Shown in pieces: positions 46,505 through 60,700 of a stretch of 64,000 nucleotides of DNA (within the stretch, counting starts at the first letter, position 1; each line of letters opens with the position of its first letter). This DNA comes from Elysia chlorotica (Eukaryota; Mollusca; Gastropoda; Plakobranchidae). The notes beneath the pieces were generated by a model. The model was given only the letters and a program-made list of their open reading frames with translations. It made no database searches and was not told where the DNA came from. Position numbers and translations under genes: made by a program. The DNA lies in contig RQTK01000103.1 of the NCBI GenBank assembly GCA_003991915.1, forward strand, positions 328,992 to 392,991, given 5' to 3'.

Positions 46505-49500
46505 ATGAAGTTCGCATTTCAGGTAAACTGATTATAACAAGATATCTTAGATCTAGACCTAGATTAGATCCATGGGATTGGCATAATTGGGAACCAAGGA
46601 GAGAGGAGAGAGAGGACACTCCTTGAGTTTTGTGGTCCCTAGCCTGTGGGCGATCAAATTGGCTTGGTGCGCGGGATTAGAGGGGTGGGTGAGAAAGATT
46701 CGATTACATCGGAGTCAGTCAACCTGGGAAGAGAGAGAGAGAAAGACAGGCAGAGTAAGCGAGTGTGAGAGGCTGAGACAGGAGTCATGGTATCCCCGCC
46801 CTGTCTCCTGTGTGGCAGCACATAAAATTGTCAGACGTCCGTCTTGGGGTCCGTCCACAATATAGCCTATACAGTGCTGATGTTGGATGTTAAACCAAGG
46901 CAACGCAACAACATTCGAGACTGTATGAAGAGAAAGGATTCTACACATGCAGCACTAGATCTAGATCTAGATTTTACTTTTTAAATTCCGTTTTGGTCCC
47001 TAGTCTACCATTAAATATTTTTAAGCTCTTTCTTTGACACTTGGGTAACATTCATATCTGTAAGTTAGGGGTAACTTTTGTCCCTGCCTCTTTAGTTCTT
47101 ATGTTAAAATTGGCTGTGTCTATAGGCACTATACGTACTCTAGTGTTTACAACTGTTCAAATAATGTGCATAATCGATATGTATCTAGAAATTTGTATTT
47201 GACATTTTTTTTATTGTCATGTTCTTTAGACTTATGCAACGTTAAAGTAGTTTCACTTTATTCGTCAGGTCGACCCCAGTATTTGAACAAAAACACTCAT
47301 GGTCCTTTCACCAAAAAAACATCATTTATAAATATTTAGTGCATATCTAACAAAGTTTTACAGCAACATGTCTGATTTATTCAATGACCATAATTTATGC
47401 TCTTTAATATTTCAGTTCAATAATTTACTTGGATCTGTTTACCGCAAAGGAAACATTACCTTCACACCAGATGGGAACACTGTCATAAGTCCAGTTGGAA
47501 ACAGAATATCGGCATTTGATCTGAAGAAGTAAGCAGCTTAATAATCATCAATTTTAATGAATGTAGACTGGAAATCAATCTATAGGAAAGCAAATTTATA
47601 AATCATTTACATTTATTATAGGAAAGCAAATTTAAAAATCATTTACATTTATTTAAGGAAATGTCTATTGAACGACAAGTTTTCCTGACACAAATTAGTC
47701 AACTAGCTTTTTTTTTTTATTGATGGTGATTTGTATCTTTTAAAACTTTTATACTAGGTTCTAAAATAAATTAAAAAAAGGGAATAGGGACGTAGCTATA
47801 GTTTAAATGTTTATCTAAACATGAGTAATCTCAAACTCAATGTGATTCCAATATATTCTTGTCCTTAAATCTCAATAGCAACAAGTCACAAACATTGCCT
47901 GTGGAAACAAAGGTGAACATTGTGTGCACTGCTCTCTCACCAGATGGCCGTTTAGCCATTGTTGTCACTGAAGGTAGGTTAATGTCATGGTGGTAACAGT
48001 GTGACTTTTATAAACGGTTATGTCTGTGCTTTATAGATGGAATTTGATAAGCTTTGCCTCAAGTATCTACATTGCTTGTTTTTTTTAACAAAAAGGAAAG
48101 AGAGAAAAAAAACGTTTTCAACAGTGCAGACTGAAATGGTTTGAGGGTTTTATATTTATGAACTAGATCCAAGTACAGCAAGATAATATCTATGTAGAAA
48201 TTATTTCGGTAGTATACTAATTGTTATCATTGTCACACATATTTATATTACTTATAGACTAATTGAACATGTATTTTTATTGATACAATATTTTTTTCTT
48301 TGATCTCAGAGGGTGAAGGTCATTTGATCAGTCTCGTGAGTAATAGCATATTGGGTACACATCACTTCCACCACACTGTCAGCCAGGTGAAGTTTGCACC
48401 AGATGGGAGGTATGCACTATTAACCATAGATAAGATAATCAATTATTCTTGAAAATTAACTATTTGCTATTAAACTAAGCAGAAATGGTCAATGGTAATA
48501 TGCTAAACTGTAACATTATAAATTGCTTCTGTTAGAGAATGCTTTCATAAGTTTCTTAAATGTTAAGAGCAATGATAAGATAATCAATTATTCTTGAAAA
48601 TTAACTATTTGCTATTAAACTAAGCAGAAATGGTCAATGGTAATATGCTAAACTGTAACATTATAAATTGCTTCTGTTAGAGAATGCTTTCATAAGTTTC
48701 TTAAATGTTAAGAGCAATGATAAGATAATCAATTATTCTTGAAAATTAACCATTTGCTACTAAACTAAGCAAAAATGGTCAATGGTATTATGCTTAACTG
48801 TAACATAAATTACTTCGGTTAGAGAATGCTTTCATATGGTTCTTAAATGTTAAGAGCAATTTTTTCTTAATTCTCCTATTGCTGAGTTGCCTTTAATTTA
48901 TGCTGCATGTTAACGTTTGATTTTGACAATTATTTTACTGAAATGGTGGAGAATCCAAAAAGTGGTGTTTGTTTTTTTCCTCCGTTTTAGAGCACACAAA
49001 AAATAAGAAGTGTTCAGTGATATATTGAACCAAAACTTAAAATTATAATAGATGGCAGGCAGCTGAATTGCAGCTCTTAAGGAGAATGCTTAGAATTTCG
49101 TGGACAACAAAAAAGTCTAATGAAACAATCTAACAGGAAGCTAGCACAACAAGATCACTCATGTGATGAGAAAAGAAAAGCTGGAACATCTTATGGAAAC
49201 TGGAATGATCAAGGGAAACTCAGTATGGGAAAACAAGAAGAGAATACATTGGACAGTAACAAAATGGCTTAATGCATTAAAATTGACTGATATATTGATA
49301 GCAACAAGGAATTGGGAAGTGTGGGAGCCCATGGGCATGATTGCAAACCCTACAATGTATGGTACTTGGTGGATGGATGGATGGATGTGGCATAGAAAGA
49401 CATGTAGCATAGTCATAAGAATAATGGTGGCTATTTGATCAGCAGATATATTTTAAAGTTTGTTGGAATAAATTTGTTGATCAAGTGCTGTTTTCTTCTG

Positions 49501-52500
49501 CTTGGAATTGCTGAGACAGTCTTAACTAACAGCTGCATGGTCGTTGAGATTCAACATCATCCTCTTGTCAAACACATTTGTGCAAACTTGTTGCTCTTTA
49601 ATACCTCCATTTTAAAATGATTTTATGACAATGTGTCTTGTTTCCAAACTTTTCACAGCAAATTTGCAGTAACAAGGGATACTGTGGTGCAAGTTTTCAA
49701 CGCCCCAGGAAAGACTCGAGAGTTCAATCCTTTTGTGCTTCACCGTACATATCCTGGCCATGTTGATGAAACAACAAGCATCGATTGGACTTCAGATTCA
49801 AGGTAAGCACTACATCTATAAATGCTTTACAGTCTTGATTTCATTGAATTTTTTCCCCTTATTGTGGACAGCAAGACTAAAATTATTCTTTGTTTATGTT
49901 AATGATCTGGGGTTTTCACATCTTTAACAAAGTGGCAACATTTGCAAATTTCTAACATTTTTTATTTAATTTTTTTTTCATAAATAATTTCCCAATATGA
50001 ATTGAATAAACAAATAATAAAAAAAAATTTTTTAATCATGAATTGAATATTCTTCTTTTTTATGTAGCTTTGAGCTTCTTGTGTCGGGGCTCTAAATCCT
50101 TGAAAATTAATTTACAAAGTCTTTAGCCCTTGAAGTATCCAATCCATATGAAGATAAAGTGAAATCTCTCTTTGTTTCAGAGTGCTATGCACAGGATCCA
50201 GAGATCGGCGCACCCGAGTGATTGCTGTAGAGAAACTGAAAAACTTAAGTGTTTATGATCTTGGAGGATTGCGAGATTCTGTGGTGGGGTCGTTTTTCGA
50301 CTACAACTCTCTGGATGTATCCTTTATTATTTACCCATAGTCCTTCATTTCAGGGTGTTCCTGTGGTCTTTTTTTTTCATTTTATGCAAAGAATAGAAAA
50401 ATCCTTCTTAGCAAAGATCAAGCAAGACAGATATGGGATACATAGATAATAACAAAAAATCATAGTTTTGACTGTGCTTTCAATATTGCGATAATTTCTT
50501 GACTCAAGATTCCAGGTTTACTGTGTGGCGCGTGATGGCTATGTTTTTGTCTGGCAGAGTGATACAGAGCTCAATGGATTAAAGCCATATGATGAACAAG
50601 AGAGAGAAGCTGAGAGTGAGGAGGAGGAGGGTGAAGATACCAGTAACGCTACAACAAAGAAGAGAAAGGAAAAAGAGAATGGTATTTTATTTTTACTTTG
50701 GATCTAATTCTTTGCCTAAGTGTACTTAAGTTGTTATGATAATCGTTCATAAGTTTTTAGCCATTTTGTGAAAGGTAAGTTAAATGCAAAAAAAATCACT
50801 AAGAAATAAATGTGCTCATCCATGAGTTGTTTAAAGTCAAAGAACGGTTACATCATAATGGCGAAAAGGGAATGACATAACGAGGGCAGAGCATAAACAA
50901 TTTAGGATTTGTCAATGACACTGCATTAATCAAATGAAATCTTGATTGTTAGACATTGTTGAAGAAGAGAACAGGCGTGGTATAAAGGACTGGGATTAAA
51001 TAGTAAAAAGACAGAAGTGGTGGTCATCATTTAGAAGAAAAAACCTCAGAGGATAAATGTCTCTATCATAGAAAGTAAAGTCTCAAAGTATGTTTTAAAA
51101 TCTTTGGTTAATTGAAAAACCATGTTTATATAAACTTTTGTGGCATCCTATTTAACACCTACTGCAGAGTTAGAGGGCTATAATGAAAGTTGTAGATTAA
51201 CTAACTTACACTTTGTAGGCCTCGACTTGCAAAGGAGAAAAACATCTCTAATTATTTTTTTTCTGCATGTTATGCAGTTATTCCATGAATTTGCTGTAAA
51301 CCATCCCCTAATCAGTAACAGCAGGTTTTAAATTGTTTCACCATATTTGTTCAGGACTATCGCAATTCTCAAAAGAAAATAGTCAACCCATAACAGATCA
51401 GATAACTTGATAGTAAATGCAAAACGTGTTTTGTGATTAATGTGTTATGTTTATAGCACCAAATTTCGCTGCACGAAACCATTAACAAAATTGCCTAATT
51501 TTTTAATTGGAATAAATTTTTCTTTTCCTCAGAGGATTCAATTATTGCGAAAGTCAGATATAATCCAGGAGGAAAGTGAGTTGAGGTTTTTAATGAAAAA
51601 TATTAATTTTTTAGAACTCTTTCTTGCATTTTTCCTGATATTGGAGAAGCCTATACAGTAATTTTCATTCAGATGAAAGTATTATTGATTGTAATTTTAT
51701 ATCTTGATCGTAGCTTTATGTTTGTTCATAATGCAGTGTTATCTAGATTTTAGACCACTTTATACTTGTTTCTCTTTTATAATAATATATATATATAATA
51801 AATACTGGCATCCATCTGAAGACAATCTCAATAGATACTCTAAATAGGATACTTTTTCTGACCCAGAGATAAACTCAATTGAAGAACGGTGATATTCACT
51901 AGGGTGGTGCATCAAAACTTCAAAACCAAAGATATCATTAAAAAGCTTAGCTTTTGCTGTTTCAATTGAATATGATATGATATGGGTTAATGAAATGAAT
52001 AATCCTTTATTGCTTCTAGAAATAACACAAACCCCTGATGTCACAACAAAAGTGCAATAATTAAATGTTTATAGCTGTTTATTTTTATTTCCCCTCCAGA
52101 TTTAGCTACCGAGATGTGAGGAAAGATTCAGAATTTTCAGAGTTAACAGCTGCTGCGTTTCACAAGTCAACCCATCTACTGGTCGCTGCCTTCTCTGATG
52201 GTACTTTCTATTTGCACGAAATGCCCGACTTCAATATGATACACTCTCTAAGGTAAGATTGAATTTATACAAGGCTGAAAACAGCATGGCACTGTAGCTG
52301 TGGCCTGTATCTGACCAAGCATGCATTGCGCAAATTAGAACAATACACACTGTGTGCTTACACAGCGTCACTCTGTCAGACTAGCTCACAGCCTAATATC
52401 CTCAAATCCTTTACATTTTTCATACAGTGATTAGAGTAGAATTGATAATTATGATATCCTTGTTATCCTTACATTCTCCTTAACATTGTATGATCTGATG

Positions 52501-54298
52501 TAGTATATTTCCATAATTTTACATTCTCTTTATACCGGCACAAGTGAGTTATTGATTTTTTGCAGAGACCCTTAGTTACATTCTTCTTGTTGTAATGAAT
52601 ATGACAATGTTCTTTCTTCTTTATGTATGTATTTATTTATTTATTGTATCAACTGTAATCTGAACTACGGGGAATACATGTAATAATATTATGCTCTTAC
52701 TTCTAATATTTACAGGTCCACATTTAAATTTAAAAATAAATAAATAAAGGAAAATGTTTTTTTTGTCCTTAGTATTTCTGATCAGAGGGTTGACTCCGTA
52801 GCCATCAACAACACAGGGGACTGGATTGGCCTCGCTTGCGGGGGTCTGGGGCAGCTGCTTGTGTGGGAGTGGCAGTCGCAGTCCTACGTACTTAAGCAGC
52901 AAGGTCACAGCAATGACACGACGTGCGTCACATACTCGCCAGACGGGCACAACATTGTCACTGGTGGAGGCGATGGGAAGGTGAGACTTGCACTGGACAC
53001 TTATTCGGGTATAAACCAGGGTGTTATATAACTCCGTCTGGGCAAAACCATTAGACAAACGGTGATGTAGACAATAGAAAATAAGAAACGAATTGGACTG
53101 GGATGGAATGCTTTTGGAAAAAGGAGCTACATTTTGATGAACAGAAAAAAGTTCTAAAGTAAAGAAAAGACTCCCTGTAATGACATAATTATGCTGCAGA
53201 ATTGTTAGCCCTCTCTCTGAAACTCATTTAAAATCTCTAGCTCTTGTCCAGAAAAAGGTAAAGAGACAGATGGTTGATGTATCCCTGCTTGACTACATAA
53301 CTAATACATAGATTAGACAACATGCAAAATCAAAGAATTGAAGCACAGGTAGTCTGGCATGAATGTCAGACAATCAATGGTTGTCAAGAGTCTTTGTTTA
53401 GTGACCCAGACTATTCCAAAGAAGAAGAGGAAAGCCAAGTCTGAGATGGAGAGATGGAATTGCACATCAGTTTGGAATATTGTGAATGGGAAATGCAGAA
53501 GGTCATGGTTATTGGGAGATGGTTCGAGAAAGGCTCCTCCACATAGTGAATCCACCTAGATTAAATTTAAACTACTATTTTTATAATGGGGACTTCACTA
53601 TAAATTAAAATTTCTGGGTTAATCAAAATTAAGCATAATATGCTTAGCATAACAGTGTAGTCTTATTCAAGAACTTTTCCCAACTTTATACCTTGTTTGT
53701 TTGCAACAAAGTTATATATGAAATCAAACTTGATCAGGCTGTGTTATGATTCTGTATGCAATAGCAGCCAAATAAGAGGACAACTAGCAAATGGTAGAGG
53801 GTTGGGGTCCCAAGAAGGAGGTCAGCGTTTACAAACCCACAATTGTGGTAAAAAATTAAATTGTCCGATTTTTTCCCCTTTGGTTGGTTGAGTATAATGT
53901 GACTGGCTGAGAAAGGAGTCCAGGTATCCCAGCACTGTCTCTGTGAAGCAATTGTCACATGTTTGTCTTGGAGTCCATCCACAATATAGCCCATATGGTG
54001 CTTACGTTGGACATAAACTCAACTTTATTTCATACCCCACTTACGACAAAGTTATTATATTTATGACATCGGGTTGTCTTGTGATTCTGTATAACTTGAG
54101 TATGCGAGTGCAGCCAAGTAACAGCGCTGTTGTGTTTCCTCAGGTCAAAGTCTGGAACTCATTCTCAGGGTTTTGCTTTGTAACTTTTCCTGAGCACTCT
54201 GCGGAGATAACTGGGGTGAAGGTCACACAGAACGGGAAAAGTGTCGTCTCTAGCTCTCTGGATGGCACAGTCAGAGCCTTCGATCTCACAAGGTTTGA

Positions 54299-54353
<55 letters not shown>

Positions 54354-54393
54354 TCTCTCTCTCTCTGTCTTTCTCTCTGTCTCTCTCTCTCTC

Positions 54394-54477
<84 letters not shown>

Positions 54478-54735
54478 CCTCTCTCCCTTACCCTCAGATA
54501 AGTGATATGTACATTGACCAAGCAATCTTTAGTCCTGATCTACTATTACTAATATTACCATGCCAACCTTTACTAGAAGTATCATATTCACTTCTCACAT
54601 TGTTCTTGTTTTTTACACATCCGCCCAAAGTTTTCTGTTCAACCTTCTTTTTTTTATAATCCCTCCATAGAAATGTACCGCAACTACAAGACTCTGACAT
54701 CCCCCAAACCTGACCAGTTCTGCAATGTTTCTGTG

Positions 54736-54786
<51 letters not shown>

Positions 54787-57700
54787 TTTTTTTTTACATA
54801 AGCCACTTAAACTTGAATGTTACTGTTAACCTTCTTTGAATCTCCCCCACGGAAAGGTACCGCAACTACAAGACCCTGACATCCCCCAAGCCAGACCAGT
54901 TCTCCAGTGTTGCTGTGGACGGTGCCGGGGAGATTGTGTGTGCTGGGGGGACGTCCGAATTCATGATATATGTCTGGACCATGAAGACTGGTCGTTTGTT
55001 ACAAGTAAGAACTATGAAATGTCAAGATAGATCTTTCCACGCTTTATACTCTGATTAAAGAGTTTTGTCAGTATTTTAAGTTGGTATAATTAATAATTGC
55101 TGTGTATAAAGCTCTAAGAATTTTTAGTAAAAGGCACATTATTTTTAATCGAAAGAGCTGTGAGCTTAAGTATGTTATAACAAAGTTAGATCAAGAAATT
55201 AAAACTTGCCCGGCCTCTGTTGTGATTCTGCATTTGAGTCCAGCCAAGTAGAGGGACAAACTGCAAGTGGTAGAGCGTTCTCCCAATTGGGCGATCCCTG
55301 GTAAAAAAACATGATTGGTCAAAAATGTATTTCTCCGATTTTGTCCCGTTCTCATTGGGTCTGGAGGTATAATGTGACAGGCTGAAACAAGAGTCATGGT
55401 ATATCTGCACTCTCCCTCTGTAACAGCATGTAAAATTAACAGAAGTAAAACTTGGCACTTGTCCACTATATAGCCTACATGAATCTGTCGTTGGACCCAA
55501 CAGAGAAAAATACAAAAGAAAGTCCACTCAATATTCTCTAATAAAAGAGTTTCACCAGTATTTTAACTTTCCACACAATTATTTATAGCTATATATAAAA
55601 TTCTAAGAATTTTAATATAGGCCTAGTAATATAGCAAAATGCACAATCATGTTTTAAATGTAAAGCTCTCTGACCCAAAGTCAGTTTGGGGTAGAGGGCT
55701 GTAGAAATAAAAATTTATTTGTTGCACGCATTCTTTGAAGGGTGTAGCATTGATAATCATTGCCTTATTTTCTGATTCACCAATTTTAATAAGAACTTTG
55801 TAGGTCAACAGGGACCTATCAGCTTTTTGAAATTTCAAACCAAATTTTGTTCCTGGTGTTCCTAGACTCTTGCAGGTCACCAAGCACCCATCAGCTCCTT
55901 AGATTTCAGCGCGTTAGATGGGACTCTCGCTAGTGGATCCTGGGATAAGACCGTCAAGCTATGGGGAATCTACGAACATGGTGGCGTGAGGGAAACTATC
56001 CAGCTCAACTCGGATGGTAAGTTGAGTTTGATTAATCACTGGTTGTGGGGGAAAACTGTAGCCCATGGTTTCTTGGATAAATCACTTTTTTTGTTTATTC
56101 AAGAGGTAGATCATACGTTTTATGTTTCTTAGCTATTTTATATGGAATTGAACATGGCAAACATGTGTTCAGGTTTTATGATTGAGATGGCAGTGCCTGA
56201 TATTCACTGCTAGTGGTATTAAAATAAGGATTTATGAGGTTCTGTTGAGGAAAGATACTGTCAAATCAGTATAAGAATAAAGTTGATGTCAGAGGCAACT
56301 TCTGTACTGCACAAGATAAATACGTTATTTGAGGTGACTACTAGAATGTCCTAAAATTTGAATGGTTGTTAATAAAAAATGTATCCTTTTTATAGGTCTG
56401 AAGGAAATTGTCTCTGTCTAATTTGATTGTGATGATGCCTGCACATGCAAGACAATCCATATTCATAGGCTTGAAACTGAAACTAAAATAAACCCAGAAA
56501 AGTCCAGTATTTTTTTTACTTATGGTTTAGTGTGGTTTTCTTAGTAAAATAAAATAGAAAACAAAGCATTTATGACCTACAAAGTACACACATTTACCCC
56601 TTGAGAAAAAAGATCAAGTAAAGAAAAAAGTGGTCAGTTCTCGCCCATGAGAATAAGTCCACAAACCTATGCAGTTGTATCCGCTTAAGATAAACTATGG
56701 CTTTACATAAACTATTTTTGAGACACCAATTCCATTTCTATTCCTTTACAGTCACTGTTTAATATTGACTTGGGATAAAATAAACTTTTAGGCTGTCTCT
56801 AAGAGGTTAATCTTAAATGTAATAATAACTGTGTTATTTGATCAGCAACATTGGATCATTAAAAATCATTTTTACCCAAAGTAACTTTCTGTTATCTGTA
56901 TTATTTTACAAAAGTTTGTGTTATTCATTAAAGAACTGCATGTGAAAAAGAAACAACCACTATTGAACTTATGTGATATGTTATAATTTCTATAGTACTA
57001 GCCCTGAGTTGAAAAAGTTTTCAACCTTTCTGTTGACTGTAATCATAACCTCTCAGAACATTCATTAAAGAATTGAATATAAAAAGTCAAATAAACTGCC
57101 TTTGAACTAATGTGATATGTGATGCTTTCTGCAGTGCTGGCCCTGAGTTTTCGACCCGACGGACGAGAGTTTGCTGTTGCTACTCTGAATGCCCATATAA
57201 CTTTCTGGGATACTTCATCTGCCCAGCAAAAAGGTGCTGTAGAAGGAAGGCATGACCTAGGTTATCCTCGTAAAGACACAGATAAAGTTTCTGGAAAAAC
57301 ATCAGATGCTTTTGTTTTTTTAATCAGTGCAAAATAATTATATTGTTGATGACAGAGAAATTTTAGCACCTAATGAAGTCCAAAGCAAAGAGTCTATTAT
57401 GATTGATTGCTAAATTGTTAGCATAGAAACAAAGCCATGACTTCAAGTTCAACGTCAAGAAAGTAAAAATCAGAGAGTCATTTGGTCAAAGCCACTTTGC
57501 TCAACTACAGTATAATCCACTTATATCGACAGTCGATTTATCAACATTTTGTTATATCGACATATTTTCAAATTACGGAATTTTTTCTTTAATATCTTTA
57601 CCGAGCGATTTCTCTTAAATTGACTTTTTTCTCTGCCCACTCCGCTTCATCGACATGCTACCCATTGGTTGTATAGTAATTATTATTTAAAAGAGACAGT

Positions 57701-60700
57701 ATAAAAGTGTATAGATATACTGTGTATGCATAAATAAAAATATAAGATATTTATGTATATAAAATAAATAAGAATATGAAATATTACACTGGTTATGATC
57801 ACACACTAGTAAAGACAAAATATATCACATATTACTGAAAGATGGCATAGGTTAGGGTCAGTGAAGATACATCACTGTATAATACAAATGTCATATGTTA
57901 AGTAATAAATGTCATGTAGGGGTATATAATGTGGCATAAATGATTTAGAATATCCATAGTTGATGGAGATGGGTCCACAATTAAATGAGGCAATGAAATC
58001 TTGTGAAACCATTTGTCTTCTTTTTGTTGTGTTATGCTGGTAGAGGTCGGCCTAGCTCGTCATTTTGTTTTTGTTTTGTTTTTATTTAATGGTTCCAATT
58101 TGTTTCAGAGCCTTTGAGACGTTGTGCTACAGTGCTGACGGCACCTGTGTGCTTGCAGCAGGGAAATCAAAGAATGTTTGTATCTACTCTGTCCTGGACC
58201 AAATGCTTGTCAAGAAATTCACCATCTCCTGCAACCACTCTTTGGATGGAATGGAGGTTAACATTTTGCATTTATTTATTTATAAAATTTTTATTTTAGT
58301 ACAAAGTGAAAGTTGATTGAATTTTATTTGGCTGTTTTTATTTTTTTAAAGAGCAAAGGCTTTTGTTTCATTGATGTAAAGTTAGGTATCTTATCCTCAT
58401 CAAAGATTTCAATATGTGCTTTTGTCTGATGGACTTTCAGCTTTAAAGTTTTTCTTTCTTATGTAAAAAATATACTGAGAGCTATGAAGCATATGTATAA
58501 GAATGACTAGCTCCATTTATTATCAATTAATTATACACATACTGGATAGAAATATCTTGGGCAATTCATTTTGGGTATCAAAATAGGCTTCTTTAGTACC
58601 ATACATTTTTATGGCATGTTTACAATCTTTTTGTTCGCAAGTTTTTGTTTTTTTAAGTCTGTTCTCAATGTATGTCATTATGCATTTATAAATAATGAGC
58701 TAAATACCATGTGAATAAAATATATTTTTTGAAATTTTTATTTTGATTTAGGAGTTTTTAGACAAGCGCAAGATGACCGCCTGGGGCAGCATGGCTCTGG
58801 TGGACACCGGCCAGTCTGAAGATGGGACGGCCATTGCTCTGCCTGGGGTCAAGCGGGGAGACCACAGCTCTCGCTTCTGGAGGCCAGAGGTTCGAGTCTA
58901 CTCCTTGCAGTTCTCTCCGACTGGTAAGTGCGTTTTTTTTTGTGTGCACTTTTTTCCACAATCAAAGAGATAGTTGTTTTTTTTCAAAACCGGAACTTGC
59001 TTCAGTTCAGTGTGATAAAAAAAGGCACTAGTTTGTTAATTAACCTGTTACTTTTTAAATATTTTTTTCTGAACTGTTAATGCCAAGCATAGGTGGGGAG
59101 AATAATATGGCCGGTTTGAAGGTATCTTGGGGGGAGGGGGGGGGAGATCTGGTTCTACTGAAAACACATATATATCTCTAAACTTTGTATGTTTTGCTTA
59201 TCTGTTGATATAATGATTGCACGCCTATTCCCTTCCTGATAAATAGGAGGTAAGAGAAATATATTCTAAATGTGCTTGATCAACTTACTTTGTGACCCAT
59301 GGATCTATAAAGTTTAAAAATGCTTGCAATAACATTTTTTTTTACTTAAATTTTCGGTTTTCCTTACACAAAAAAATCCATTCTGATTAATGATTGTGTA
59401 CAGGTATAGCAAATTAATTGAAATTATACTGAACTTTGGTCATTTCTGAAACCCTTCAATTTGTTGGTGGCTTTTGTCACTTTTTAAAAATGGAAACAAT
59501 ATTCGAATCATATAAATGGCAAGTTTCTACCCCCAATAAAAAAAAAGGCAGAGAGAGATAAGTAGTAGAAAAAGAAGAGGAAGAAAGAGAGTCAGAGAGA
59601 CGGATGGTTAAAAACAGCATACCAATAATGTTAATAATTGACTTTATTATTAAAAAGCCTAGACAAAAAAAAAGAAAAAATTGAATGTCCTCTCAAACTG
59701 TGTGCAGGCAGATCATGGGTGGCGTGTACCACGGAAGGGCTGCTCCTCTACTCGCTGGATCAAGGGCTCGTGTTTGATCCTTTCCTTCTGGAGTTGGACG
59801 TTACTCCGGCCAGCGTGAGGGCTGCCAGGGACAGGGGAGACCACTCTGACGCTCTCATGCTGGCGTTCCGCCTCAACGAGCAGGCTCTCATCCAGGAGGT
59901 GCTGGAGTCTATACCCGTAAACAGTGGTAGGTTAAACATCAAAATGGCTTGTTGTGATATTAGCATATATTATAGTAGATACACACCAAAAGCTGGGGAG
60001 TACATTGGCTCAAGTGATAGAGCGTTGGTCTATGTATCAAGAAGTTTGCGGTTCAAATCCCACAATTGGTAAAAAAAATGATTTGTCTGATTTTTGTCCC
60101 CCTACTGGTTGGGTCGGTGTCAGTATAATGTGACCAGCTGAGACAGGAGTCCAGGTCTCCCTGCTCTGTCTTGTGTGTGGCATCGCATAAAATTTTCAGA
60201 CGTCAGTATTAGGGCCTGTGTACAATATAGCCTATATAGTGCTGACATTGGACGTTAAGCAACCAACTCAACTCTCATTCAGGAGGTGCTGGAGTCCATA
60301 CCCATTAACAGTGGTATGTAAGTTAAATGTCACCATTGTTTGTTGTGATATTATATATCATCACTGCGCTACAATTTTGATATAAGTCATTTTTTTTACA
60401 TTTAGAGGTAATCCATAAAAACTTATTTTTCTTCTTTCTGCTATATATTGGACACAAGTTTCAAAGAAGATGAAGCAAAAACCTATTAGCCTAATTTTAA
60501 TCTGAAAGTTTAGCAAGATAGATATTATTTTCCCTTTACAATGATATATCACTTATATTTTGGCATATACTTCTGACTTATTAATGTAGAGGCACACTAA
60601 AAGCTGGAGTCTACATTGTAAACAGTGGTAGGTTCATTATTAAACGTCACCATTGCTTGTTGTAATACATTAATGACAATTTGCTGGAGATCTAAGGTTG

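Noticed and set aside
57435..57462. 28-nt candidate micro-exon to bridge PWP2 exons 14 and 15
   Set aside because: It has AG/GT borders and would end in the right phase, recreating Lys-Ala-Phe at the junction, but it needs a phase-1 donor that would remove the conserved RKDTDK segment or use a very poor site. Kept only as a note.
60282..60312. Alternative 31-nt PWP2 exon with CTCATTCAG acceptor and GTATGT donor
   Set aside because: Inclusion after exon 17 causes an immediate in-frame stop. It is a by-product of the local duplication.
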